Assembly: GCA_012960315.1 (NCBI GenBank)
Contig: DUBN01000016.1
Coordinates: 15,106-79,105, forward strand
Direction: 5' to 3'
Length of the DNA: 64,000 bases
DNA from: Acidimicrobiia bacterium
GTDB taxonomy: Bacteria; Actinomycetota; Acidimicrobiia; Acidimicrobiales; Poriferisodalaceae
Positions 42,682 through 50,569 of the stretch are shown here, piece after piece (the first letter of the stretch is position 1; each line of letters begins with the position of its first letter). The notes below the pieces were generated by a model. That model was not told the DNA's origin. It saw nothing but the letters and a program-made list of their open reading frames with translations, and did not search any database. The position numbers and the translations under genes are program-made.

Positions 42682-43349
42682 ACTCCGAGCGTCGGTTGAG
42701 CGCCGAACAAATGGTCGACCGTGCTGGCGTTCTCCGGGAGCGCGTTCGGTCGTTGGGTGGCGATGACATTGAGATCGTCGCGGTTACCAAAGGGTTTGGT
42801 TCATGGGCGCTACGTGCTGCGTCTAAGAGTGGTTTCGAAATGGTCGGGGAAAGCTACGCCCAAGAGTTGGAGTCAAAATGGTCGCAGTTAAAGGACGAGG
42901 AGCGTGACTGTCTTGAGGTGCATTTCATCGGTGGAATGCAAACCAACAAAGTTCGCAGAATCGCTCCGGTCGTCGCTGTCTGGCAGACGTTGGATCGCCA
43001 GTCTTTGGTGAACGAGATAACCAAACGAGCTCCCACATCGTCGGTGATGATTCAAATCAATTTGACTAATAGTGAAACCCAGGGTGGATGCCGGATTTCC
43101 GAGGCTGGCGACATTGTTGCTATGGCCCGATCGAAGGGCCTCAAGGTGATTGGTGCCATGGGAATCGGACCCCAAGGAGACGACCAAATAATTAGAGCGG
43201 CGTATCGAAGTCTGATCTTGTTTGCTGACGATAACGCGTTGCCGCATCGGTCTATAGGGATGACCAACGATCTTGAGATTGCGATCGAATGCGGAAGCAC
43301 AATGGTTCGAATTGGAAGTGCTTTGTTTGGTGAACGTCCAGCACGCTGA
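42678..43349 (+). CDS. PLP homeostasis protein (YggS/PLPBP family)
   Basis: This 223-residue protein is a single alanine-racemase-like barrel that binds PLP without known catalysis. The PLP Lys is in EIVAVTKGFG, followed by GESYAQEL, HFIGGMQTNKVRRIAP, NLTNSETQGGC, GAMGIGPQGDD and STMVRIGSALFGERP. Family members balance vitamin B6 and amino acid pools. Its position between pgeF and sepF is conserved in Gram-positive bacteria. Confidence 0.94.
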   Translation: MNSERRLSAEQMVDRAGVLRERVRSLGGDDIEIVAVTKGFGSWALRAASKSGFEMVGESYAQELESKWSQLKDEERDCLEVHFIGGMQTNKVRRIAPVVAVWQTLDRQSLVNEITKRAPTSSVMIQINLTNSETQGGCRISEAGDIVAMARSKGLKVIGAMGIGPQGDDQIIRAAYRSLILFADDNALPHRSIGMTNDLEIAIECGSTMVRIGSALFGERPAR

Positions 43350-43383
43350 CATCGCGGTACCCTCAGCCACGAGGAGGAGGCGT

Positions 43384-43899
43384 ATGGCTTCGATGTGGCG
43401 GCAGGCGATGCTGTACCTCGGGTTAGGACCCGATGAAGGGTATGACGAACTGGATGAGAGTCAGCATCTCGGTAGTTCGACGCAATCTTCCTCTCGGATC
43501 GGTGATCCCGTAACCGTTGTGACTAGCCCGACTTCACCGGCGACTATGCCTGACAGTGCGGTGGGTGCACCTGCTGGGGGAGCGGAAGTAGTACCCACGG
43601 GTTCGGTGAGAACGATTCCCATTACCAGTGCCAAACCTCACGTGGTTGCTCCGCGAACCTTCAACGAGGCTCAACAGCTCGCAGATCGTTTCAAGGCAGA
43701 CCAACCGGTGATCGTCAACCTCCAGACTGCTAATCGAGATCTCGCGAGAAGGATCATCGATTTTGTGAGCGGGCTCTGTTACGCCCTTGGAGGCAAGATG
43801 GAGAAGGTCGCTGATCATGTATATTTGCTCGCCCCATCTCATGTGAACCTTGCCGAGGAGGAGCGACAACGCCTCCAAGAGCGCGGTTTGCACTATTAG
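43384..43899 (+). CDS. sepF: Cell division protein SepF
   Basis: This is a 171-residue Z-ring anchor. It starts with the amphipathic MASMWRQAMLYLGLGPDEGYDEL membrane-binding helix, followed by a variable Ser/Pro-rich linker (about 25-80) and a SepF core, FNEAQQLADRFKADQPVIVNLQTANRDLARRIIDFVSGLCYALGGKMEKVADHVYLL. The ATG at 43384 has AGGAGGAGG five bases upstream. This excludes a frame extension to 43273, which lies in yggS. Confidence 0.95.
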   Translation: MASMWRQAMLYLGLGPDEGYDELDESQHLGSSTQSSSRIGDPVTVVTSPTSPATMPDSAVGAPAGGAEVVPTGSVRTIPITSAKPHVVAPRTFNEAQQLADRFKADQPVIVNLQTANRDLARRIIDFVSGLCYALGGKMEKVADHVYLLAPSHVNLAEEERQRLQERGLHY

Positions 43900-43913
43900 T
43901 TCGAGGCCTGTCC

Positions 43914-44180
43914 GTGACTCAAATTCTATGCACTCTTTGCGACATCTATGTATTGGCGATTTTTGGACGGATTATTTTTAGTTGGATTCCCATTGCGCAG
44001 GACAGTCCGGTAGCGATTGTCCGCACGTTCCTCGTTAAGGTTACTGAGCCGCTTATGGGTCCTTTGAGGAGGGCGCTGCCTCCTCTTCGCCTAGGTGGTT
44101 TTGGGTTAGACCTCTCTCCTATATTGGTGTTGATTCTGATCCAATGGGTGCTGGCCGGTGTGATCCTTAATTGCGGCTGA
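43914..44180 (+). CDS. YggT family membrane protein
   Basis: This 88-residue protein has two hydrophobic helices (about 3-25 and 63-86) linked by a loop with FSWIP and VTEPLMGPLRRALPPLRLGGFGLDLSPIL, the YggT signature. It is found between sepF and divIVA in many Gram-positive bacteria and Actinobacteria. It probably supports division or osmotic tolerance, but its molecular role is unknown. The GTG at 43914 has GAGG seven bases upstream. Confidence 0.9.
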   Translation: MTQILCTLCDIYVLAIFGRIIFSWIPIAQDSPVAIVRTFLVKVTEPLMGPLRRALPPLRLGGFGLDLSPILVLILIQWVLAGVILNCG

Positions 44181-44225
44181 GTTCTATTCAACTGCTTTCC
44201 AGTTTCAGCTTGGCTGCCTTGTTGT

Positions 44226-44231
44226 TAGTGT
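44226..44231 (+). promoter_or_regulatory. -10 element, probable leaderless start of divIVA
   Basis: TAGTGT ends 6 bases before the divIVA ATG at 44238. No Shine-Dalgarno is present. Confidence 0.5.
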
Positions 44232-44237
44232 CACCAC

Positions 44238-45113
44238 ATGAAGTTGACCCCCGTTTTGCTTGAAACGCAGCAATTTCCTGAGCGGTTTAGGGGATATGAC
44301 CCTGACTCGGTTGATGACTTCCTTGAACGTGTCGCCGCGGGGTTGAGTGAACTCCAGGGGCGTCTAGACGAGTTGGCGGACCGCCTCATTGAGGCGGAAG
44401 AACGGGTCTCGGAAACTGGTGTTGAAGGCGGGGTTGAAATCATTGACGGTCGAATGGATGCAATTGAGAGCATTAAAGAGGCATTGGCAACTGCTCCGCG
44501 TTTCGAGTCCGGCGAGCCGAGTGCAACGAACCTGGAAATTGCGATAGATGCAGTAGATGCGGTCGATACGGTAGAGCTCTCTAAACAGCAATCAGTCGCA
44601 GTCGGCGCCAACAAGATTCAAATTGAACGGATAGCCGAGCTGATCACCTTGGCGCGAGACACTGCCGATGACGTGATTGACGAGGCTGTTGCCTCTGCAC
44701 GCGAGCAGGTTGGTGACCTGCTCGCAGATGTCCTCGTGGCATCGTCAACCGATCTGGCGGCGAGTGGTGCTCTAGAACGCAAAGCGGAGTTAGAAGTAGA
44801 GTTACTGGATCTTGATGCTCGAGTGAACGCTCGCCGTAATGATGCAAATCAACTAGCAGACTTGATCGAAACTCGGAGAAGAGCTTTAGGAGAAATAGCA
44901 CGAGATCTCGGTGGCCGTGCCGATGGCCCGGCGGTAGACCACCCAGCTTCCTCCGGTGAAGTGGGTGGATGGGCCACAATCGACGGTTCTGTTGTTGAGC
45001 AAAGCCTCGGGGAAGCCTCCGGCGTTCCGGTGACAGAGACTCGATCAGGTACAGAAATCGATGATCCGTTTTTTTCGGCGCTACAGAAGCGGGAGTCGCT
45101 CGAGGGGGAGTAA
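44238..45113 (+). CDS. divIVA: DivIVA-domain protein
   Basis: This is a 291-residue protein with the DivIVA N-terminus TQQFPERFRGYDPDSVDDFLERV (about residues 10-33), followed by coiled-coil regions (about 35-55 and 120-235) and a disordered acidic tail. DivIVA/Wag31 marks curved membrane at poles or septa and guides wall growth in Actinobacteria. The divergent middle part is typical. It has its own leaderless-type promoter. The stop is eight bases from the convergent ileS stop. Confidence 0.9.
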   Translation: MKLTPVLLETQQFPERFRGYDPDSVDDFLERVAAGLSELQGRLDELADRLIEAEERVSETGVEGGVEIIDGRMDAIESIKEALATAPRFESGEPSATNLEIAIDAVDAVDTVELSKQQSVAVGANKIQIERIAELITLARDTADDVIDEAVASAREQVGDLLADVLVASSTDLAASGALERKAELEVELLDLDARVNARRNDANQLADLIETRRRALGEIARDLGGRADGPAVDHPASSGEVGGWATIDGSVVEQSLGEASGVPVTETRSGTEIDDPFFSALQKRESLEGE

Positions 45114-45121
45114 GACTCGAT

Positions 45122-48100
45122 TTAAACCTCGGTGAACTTCACTTGAGGTTCGTCCCCACCTGCTAGCCATACAATTCTCGAAGCCAAGACTGCTGCTGTG
45201 ACAGTGGTTTCATGCCCTTTGATCGCGTCTAAGTTTGGCGGTGACCACGCCACTTCGACGTCGATTCGCTGCGTGACTTCAAGATCTGCATCTTTTCTTG
45301 CCTGTTGGATAGTTCTGATTAGGTCTCGCGCTCGGCCTTCAGCTTCGAGTTCAGGAGTGACATCGGTGTCAAGGACAACTACAGCGTCGTTCGATCGCAA
45401 TGCGGCGGTGCTTTGTGGGTCAGCGGGATCAAGGGCCAGGTCGTATTCTTCGACTTCCAGAGTGTGCCCTGCGACACTGATTTGGTGTTCGTTAGTTAGA
45501 GACCATTCACCGCGTTTGGCAGCGGCGAAAACCTTCTGAACGTCGGCGCCTAGTCGGGGACCAAGAAGGTTGCCATTTGGCCGCAGGCTAAGAGTAGCGA
45601 AGTCACCGATTTCGGCTGTCAAGATGACTTGGTGTACGTTGATTTCCTCGGCTAAAAGATCTACCACCTCGCGAAGGTCCTCTGCGTTTGTTCCCGCCAG
45701 GGTGACCTTCGATAGCGGCAACCTCACTCGGAGTCCAGCATCTTCTCGCAGGCGAAGAGCCGTTGATGCCGCCTCTCTGATTTGATCCATTCTTGATACC
45801 AACTCGGGATCGGCCGGGAGTTCCTCAAGATGCGGCCAAGTGGCAAGATGAACGCTTTCTCCTCCGGTGAGGCCGCCATGGATTTCCTCCATAATCATTG
45901 GAAGAAATGGCGCAGCAATTCGGGTGAGAGTGGTGAGAACTGTGTACAGCGTGTCGTACGCATCTGGATCGCCTTGCCCGCCTCCTTCGGGTCCCCAAAA
46001 ACGATCTCGTGAGCGACGGATGTACCAGTTATTGAGAGCGTCGATGAAACTTTGGATTTCTGAAGCCGCTCCGGGGAGGTCGTAAGCGTCTAGGGCGAGG
46101 GTTGTCGATTCGACCAATGATCTTGTCTTGGCGAGGAGGTAACGGTCGAGTAAGTGGGGGGAGTCTGTTCGCCTGACTGCCTTGTGACCATCAACGTTGG
46201 CGTAAAGGGTAAAGAAGGAATAGGCATTCCATAACGGGATAAGGACTTGGCGTGTTACATCGTTGATTCCCGTGTCAGATATGCGGGTATCGCCTCCTCG
46301 TACAATGTTGGTGGACATCAGATACCAACGAAGGGCATCTGAGCCCTGGGAATCAAAAATTTCGGCTGGTTCGGTGTAATTGCGCAGCCGCTTTGAAAGT
46401 TTGTTGCCGTCTTCAGCTAGCAGAATGCCGTGGCAAATAACGTTCTGGAATGCGGGACGATCGAACAAAGCTCCTGCCAGCACATGCAGCGTGTAAAACC
46501 AGCCGCGAGTTTGATTTATGTATTCCACGATGAAGTCAGCGGGGAAATGTTCTTCAAACCAATCTTTGTTTTCGAACGGGTAATGAACTTGGGCGAAGGG
46601 CATTGACCCGGATTCGAACCAACAATCGAGCACCTCGGGTACTCGCCTCATAGTGCTTTTACCGGTGGGATCGTCTGGGTTGGCTCGAGTCAACTCGTCG
46701 ATGAAGGGGCGATGTAGATCCGTGGGACGAACTCCGAAATCAGCCTCAAGTTCGTCGAGGCTTCCGTACACATCGGTTCGTGGATAATTCGGATCGTCGC
46801 TGATCCAAATGGGTATTGGTGAGCCCCAGAATCGGTTTCTACTTATTGACCAATCGCGAGCGCCGGCTAGCCATTGCCCAAATCGGCCATCTTGAACATG
46901 ATCAGGAACCCAGTTGATTTCTTGGTTGATCTCTTGGAGGCGCGAGCGAATTTTTGTTACTTCGACATACCAAGATGAAATAGCCCGATAGATAATCGGA
47001 GTGTCAGTTCTCCAGCAGTGCGGATAGTTGTGTTCATAAGTCTCGTGTCGGAGAACCCTGCCCTCACCTTTGAGGTGTTGAATGATCCCTGGATTCGCCT
47101 CGAAGACGTTCTCACCAGCCCAGCCAGATACGTCTGCCGTGAATCGTCCTTGTTCGTCAACTGGTACTGCATCCCGAATCTCGATCCCATTTGATTCGCA
47201 AACGATCTGATCGTCTTCGCCGAAACCGGGCGCCATATGAACGATTCCGGTTCCTTCGCTCGTGTCCACGAAATCGGCTTCTAAAACGCGGAATGCATCT
47301 GAACGATGCTCGAAGTAGTCGAATAGTGGTTTGTAGACGCGGCCGACGAGGTCTGAGCCCCGGACCGATCCAAGTAATACGTGACCCTCGAGTTCTTCTG
47401 AGTACTTGTCTACACATTCAGCGCCGAGAATCCATTTGGCGCCCTGTGCCTCGATGACCGAATACTCGATGTTTGGCCCTACTGCCACGGCGAGATTAGA
47501 AGGTAACGTCCAAGGAGTCGTCGTCCATGTCGGTAACCGAACTGATTCGTCATCGCTGAGTCCTGGGATTCCGGTGCCTTCCAACTCAAACCAAACAGTG
47601 ATGGCTGGATCTTGACGAGGCCGAGTAGCGTCGTCCAACCGAATCTCAAAATTAGAAAGTGGAGTCTCTGCCCCCCACGAATAAGGCATCACCCGGAAGG
47701 CTTGGTAGATGAGACCACGCTCCCACAACTGCTTGAAAGCCCACATCACCGATTCCATATAGGACAGATCCATGGTCTTGTAGTCGTTGTCGAAATCGAC
47801 CCAGCGAGCTTGCCTAGTTACCGTCTCTTGCCACTCAGAGGTGTACCTAAGCACGGACTCTTTACAACTGGCGTTGAAATTCTCAATTCCGTACTCAGTT
47901 ATTGCGGCGCGTCCCTTTAGTCCCAACTCCTGTTCGGTTTCCATCTCGGCAGGTAAGCCGTGGCAGTCCCAGCCAAAACGGCGGTCCACGCGCTTACCGC
48001 GCATGGTTTGATACCGAGGAACCACGTCCTTGACGTATCCAGTGAGTAGGTGCCCGTGATGAGGTAGGCCATTGGCGAAAGGTGGCCCGTCGTAGACCAC

Positions 48101-48244
48101 AAACTCGTCGTTTTTGGGGCGCGATTCGATTGAATCTTTAAATGTTTTTTGCTCTGCCCAACGGTCCAGGACGCTGCGCTCAATGGCTGGAAAATCCGGC
48201 CGGTTTGGCACTTTAGGATACTGACTGTTGTTTGAAGCGCTCAT
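45122..48244 (-). CDS. ileS: Isoleucyl-tRNA synthetase (type 2-like)
   Basis: This 1040-residue class I synthetase has the HIGH motif as PFANGLPHHGH near residue 58, the KMSKS loop as GNKLSKR near 610, a large editing domain (about 190-400, with TWTTTPWTLPSNLAVAVG and FVDTSEGTGIVHMAPGFGEDD) and an anticodon-binding domain. Length and the K-x-SKR loop point to the eukaryote-like IleS2 type, which is usually less sensitive to mupirocin. The ATG at 48244 has AGGA upstream. No T-box leader is visible in the short gap. It lies on the opposite strand to all dcw genes. Confidence 0.96.
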   Translation of the reverse strand: MSASNNSQYPKVPNRPDFPAIERSVLDRWAEQKTFKDSIESRPKNDEFVVYDGPPFANGLPHHGHLLTGYVKDVVPRYQTMRGKRVDRRFGWDCHGLPAEMETEQELGLKGRAAITEYGIENFNASCKESVLRYTSEWQETVTRQARWVDFDNDYKTMDLSYMESVMWAFKQLWERGLIYQAFRVMPYSWGAETPLSNFEIRLDDATRPRQDPAITVWFELEGTGIPGLSDDESVRLPTWTTTPWTLPSNLAVAVGPNIEYSVIEAQGAKWILGAECVDKYSEELEGHVLLGSVRGSDLVGRVYKPLFDYFEHRSDAFRVLEADFVDTSEGTGIVHMAPGFGEDDQIVCESNGIEIRDAVPVDEQGRFTADVSGWAGENVFEANPGIIQHLKGEGRVLRHETYEHNYPHCWRTDTPIIYRAISSWYVEVTKIRSRLQEINQEINWVPDHVQDGRFGQWLAGARDWSISRNRFWGSPIPIWISDDPNYPRTDVYGSLDELEADFGVRPTDLHRPFIDELTRANPDDPTGKSTMRRVPEVLDCWFESGSMPFAQVHYPFENKDWFEEHFPADFIVEYINQTRGWFYTLHVLAGALFDRPAFQNVICHGILLAEDGNKLSKRLRNYTEPAEIFDSQGSDALRWYLMSTNIVRGGDTRISDTGINDVTRQVLIPLWNAYSFFTLYANVDGHKAVRRTDSPHLLDRYLLAKTRSLVESTTLALDAYDLPGAASEIQSFIDALNNWYIRRSRDRFWGPEGGGQGDPDAYDTLYTVLTTLTRIAAPFLPMIMEEIHGGLTGGESVHLATWPHLEELPADPELVSRMDQIREAASTALRLREDAGLRVRLPLSKVTLAGTNAEDLREVVDLLAEEINVHQVILTAEIGDFATLSLRPNGNLLGPRLGADVQKVFAAAKRGEWSLTNEHQISVAGHTLEVEEYDLALDPADPQSTAALRSNDAVVVLDTDVTPELEAEGRARDLIRTIQQARKDADLEVTQRIDVEVAWSPPNLDAIKGHETTVTAAVLASRIVWLAGGDEPQVKFTEV

Positions 48245-48396
48245 TGTTCGTCCTGAGAGGGCATGCGACCATGCACGCTATCGCCTTGAGTTGAGAAGGC
48301 CTTTCTTTAAAGTCTGTTGCTTTAGTGCGTGGAGACAAGGAACGACGGAGCTATGATGCGGCACCTTTTCGAACCCGAGTCCTCGGGAGGGGAGTT

Positions 48397-49047
48397 ATGG
48401 CCACAAAAAAGTCCGTTGGTAAGAAAAGCCCTGTGAAGAAGAAAACAGCCGTAAAGAAAAGCCCTGTGAAGAAGAAAACAGCCGTAAAGAAAAGCCCTGT
48501 GAAGAAGAAAACAGCCGTAAAGAAAAGCCCTGTGAAGAAGAAAGCAGTGGCAAAGAAAAGCCCTGTGAAGAAGAAAACAGCCGCAAAGAAAAGCCCTGTG
48601 AAGAAGAAAGCAGTGGCAAAGAAAAGCCCTGTGAAGAAGAAAACAGCGGCAAAAAAGGTGTCGGCGAAAGCTCGTTTCAATGCTCCCTGGTTGAAAAAAC
48701 AACGTGAGGCACTCTTGGCCGAACGGGGCCGGTATACCCAACATGCGGAATTTCTCGAAGAAGAGGCTGATCAGCTCGCACGAGACCGTGAGCCAGGTGA
48801 TGTCCAGTTCGATGAAGAGTCCGGTGAAGGTGATTCGATCGCGGTGGAACGCGACCGGGATCTCCAGTTGTCGGCACAGGCGAGGGCGGCTATCCAAGAT
48901 ATTGACCGTGCGCTTGAGCGAATCAAGAAAGATACATACGGCATCTGCATAGCTTCGGGGCTTCCGATTCCTAAGGAGCGCCTAGAAGCGCTTCCACATG
49001 CCGACATGCGTGTTGAGGAGAAAGCCACCGGCATGTCGTGGCGCTGA
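48397..49047 (+). CDS. Lysine-repeat protein with degenerate DksA/TraR domain
   Basis: This 216-residue protein has two parts. Residues 9-85 are seven copies of the 11-residue repeat KKSPVKKK(T/A)(A/V)(V/A), strongly basic like histone H1 tails and likely to bind nucleic acid. Residues 92-216 form a DksA/TraR-like unit: a coiled-coil hairpin with acidic residues, then IQDIDRALERIKKDTYGICIASGLPIPKERLEALPHA. Only one of the four expected zinc cysteines remains (in YGIC), so the finger cannot bind zinc in the usual way. The ATG at 48397 has GGGAGGGGAG upstream. It precedes lspA in the normal actinobacterial order. Confidence 0.88.
   Translation: MATKKSVGKKSPVKKKTAVKKSPVKKKTAVKKSPVKKKTAVKKSPVKKKAVAKKSPVKKKTAAKKSPVKKKAVAKKSPVKKKTAAKKVSAKARFNAPWLKKQREALLAERGRYTQHAEFLEEEADQLARDREPGDVQFDEESGEGDSIAVERDRDLQLSAQARAAIQDIDRALERIKKDTYGICIASGLPIPKERLEALPHADMRVEEKATGMSWR
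48421..48651 (+). repeat. Seven in-frame 33-bp tandem repeats
   Basis: A 33-base unit beginning AAGAAAAGCCCTGTGAAGAA repeats seven times without interruption inside the lysine-repeat gene. The first three copies are nearly identical. Later copies alternate between the KKSPVKKKAVA and KKSPVKKKTAA versions. The near identity at the DNA level suggests recent expansion and possible copy-number variation. Confidence 0.95.
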
Positions 49048-49051
49048 GCTT

Positions 49052-49540
49052 GTGCCGATGTTTACCAAAGTGCCTAGCGCTCGTTTAATAACACTTACCG
49101 GTTTTACGATATTTGCTTTAGATCAAATGACTAAAGCTTGGGCTGCTTCCGCGCTTGATAGCGACTCCATCGAAATCATGTGGAAGTTGCGCTTGCATCT
49201 GACGACGAATACGGGATTCGCGTTCAGTACAGGTAAGGGTCTCGGCCCAATGCTTGGACTTTTGGCAGCATGTGTAGTTTTTTTGCTTTGGAGGATGCGA
49301 ACGAAATTCTCTTCGCGTCTAGGTACTTTTGCACTGGGGTTGGTGCTGGGCGGCGCATGCGGCAATTTAGCTGATCGGCTTTTTCGGGTTCCGCGGTGGG
49401 GACGTGGCGCTGTCGTAGATTTTATTGACTTCCGATTTTGGCCGGTCTTCAATCTGGCGGATGCGGCAATCGTTTCCGGGGTAGTCATGTTGGGTGCAAG
49501 CATGTGGTTCGAACAGCGGGGGGAGCAGCACAATGCGTGA
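49052..49540 (+). CDS. lspA: Lipoprotein signal peptidase
   Basis: This 162-residue aspartic protease removes signal peptides from lipoproteins. It has four helices and the catalytic motifs GGACGNLADRL and VVDFIDFRFWPVFNLADAAI, with the two active-site Asp residues. TNTGFAFS is the usual N-terminal motif. GTG at 49052 (four bases after the previous stop) or ATG at 49058 are the likely starts. A longer frame reaches back into the lysine-repeat gene and is rejected. It overlaps rluD by eight bases. Confidence 0.93.
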   Translation: MPMFTKVPSARLITLTGFTIFALDQMTKAWAASALDSDSIEIMWKLRLHLTTNTGFAFSTGKGLGPMLGLLAACVVFLLWRMRTKFSSRLGTFALGLVLGGACGNLADRLFRVPRWGRGAVVDFIDFRFWPVFNLADAAIVSGVVMLGASMWFEQRGEQHNA

Positions 49541-50462
49541 GCAGATTCCCGCTGCCTTGGATGCGGAACGCGTGGATCGCGTCGCTTCACTAATGACCGG
49601 GCTGAGCCGAAGCATGGTGACGTCGATGATCGTGGCAGGGAAATTGACCCGTAACGATGAAGTGGTTGTCGCCGGGTCTCAACGTGTCGTCGAGGGGGAT
49701 TGGATCGAAGTTGAAGTTCCCGCGCAGGAACATGTCGACAAACACCTGGTCCCGGACCCTGAAGTGGTTTTTGAAGTGGTTTACGTTGATGATTCGGTGG
49801 CCGTAATCGATAAGCCGGTTGGTTTGGTTGTCCATCCCGGGGCGGGAACTACATCATCGACTTTGGCTCACGGGTTGTTAGCCCGATTTCCTGAAATGGT
49901 GGATGTAGGTCCGCTTGAACGTCCCGGGATAGTTCACCGTCTGGATCGCGACACGAGTGGCTTACTGGTCTGCGCGCGTACGAACGAAGCTCTTTCTTAC
50001 TTGAGCGAAGAATTAGCTGACAGATCTATGCACCGCAGCTATTTGACCATTGTTGCCGGCCGCCCCGAAGCAGCCACAGGCACCGTTGACGCACCAATTG
50101 GTAGAAGCCGCCGGTCAAGAACAAAAATGACGGTCACCGAGGATGGTCGCGAGGCCCGCACCCACTATGAAGTTCTGGAAACCTGGCACCAACCGATCCT
50201 TGCGTCTCTTTTGCGATGCACACTGGATACAGGGCGAACTCACCAGATCAGGGTCCATTTGAAGGCAATCGATTTGCCAGTGCTAGGTGACCGTACTTAT
50301 GGAAAGCCCGATCCGTTCAACATCGGACGACCGTTACTTCACGCTGCAGAATTGTCTTTTCTTCATCCAGCGACGGGTGAGCTTGTGGAGTTTTCCGCAG
50401 AGCCCCCAAGTGATTTTGCAGGTGCAGTAGAGACATTTCGGCGGTCCAATTCGGCCGTCTAA
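49533..50462 (+). CDS. rluD: RluA-family 23S rRNA pseudouridine synthase
   Basis: This 309-residue protein has an N-terminal S4 RNA-binding domain (about 8-65: RVDRVASLMTGLSRSMVTSMIVAGKLTRNDEVV) and a pseudouridine synthase domain with the catalytic Asp in GIVHRLDRDTSGLLVCART, plus RTHQIRVHLKAIDLPVLGDRTYG. It is the usual partner of lspA and is called RluD by that order. RluA-type substrates other than helix 69 are possible. The ATG lies inside the lspA 3' end. Confidence 0.92.
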   Translation: MREQIPAALDAERVDRVASLMTGLSRSMVTSMIVAGKLTRNDEVVVAGSQRVVEGDWIEVEVPAQEHVDKHLVPDPEVVFEVVYVDDSVAVIDKPVGLVVHPGAGTTSSTLAHGLLARFPEMVDVGPLERPGIVHRLDRDTSGLLVCARTNEALSYLSEELADRSMHRSYLTIVAGRPEAATGTVDAPIGRSRRSRTKMTVTEDGREARTHYEVLETWHQPILASLLRCTLDTGRTHQIRVHLKAIDLPVLGDRTYGKPDPFNIGRPLLHAAELSFLHPATGELVEFSAEPPSDFAGAVETFRRSNSAV

Positions 50463-50557
50463 CGGTATTCGGTGCCCAGGTGGCGTTGAGAACCTTGAAG
50501 TTTGTTTGATTTTTTGGCAATTTTCGGTGGCGGTAAGTGGATGCAGATACCGCGACC

Positions 50558-50563
50558 TAAGGT
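50558..50563 (+). promoter_or_regulatory. -10 element, probable leaderless start at 50570
   Basis: TAAGGT ends 6 bases before the GTG at 50570. No Shine-Dalgarno is present. Confidence 0.5.
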
Positions 50564-50569
50564 GCCACT

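Noticed and set aside
48245-48396. T-box leader upstream of ileS
   Set aside because: I see only a short GCATG-CGAC-CATGC hairpin and none of the T-box core sequences.
48421-48651. Regular 33-base repeats that might be a CRISPR array
   Set aside because: The repeats are contiguous without spacers and in frame with a coding gene.
48351-48680. Hydrophobic minus-strand frames (FFTGLFFA repeats) that look like a membrane protein
   Set aside because: They are the antisense of the lysine-repeat codons and have no start context or family.
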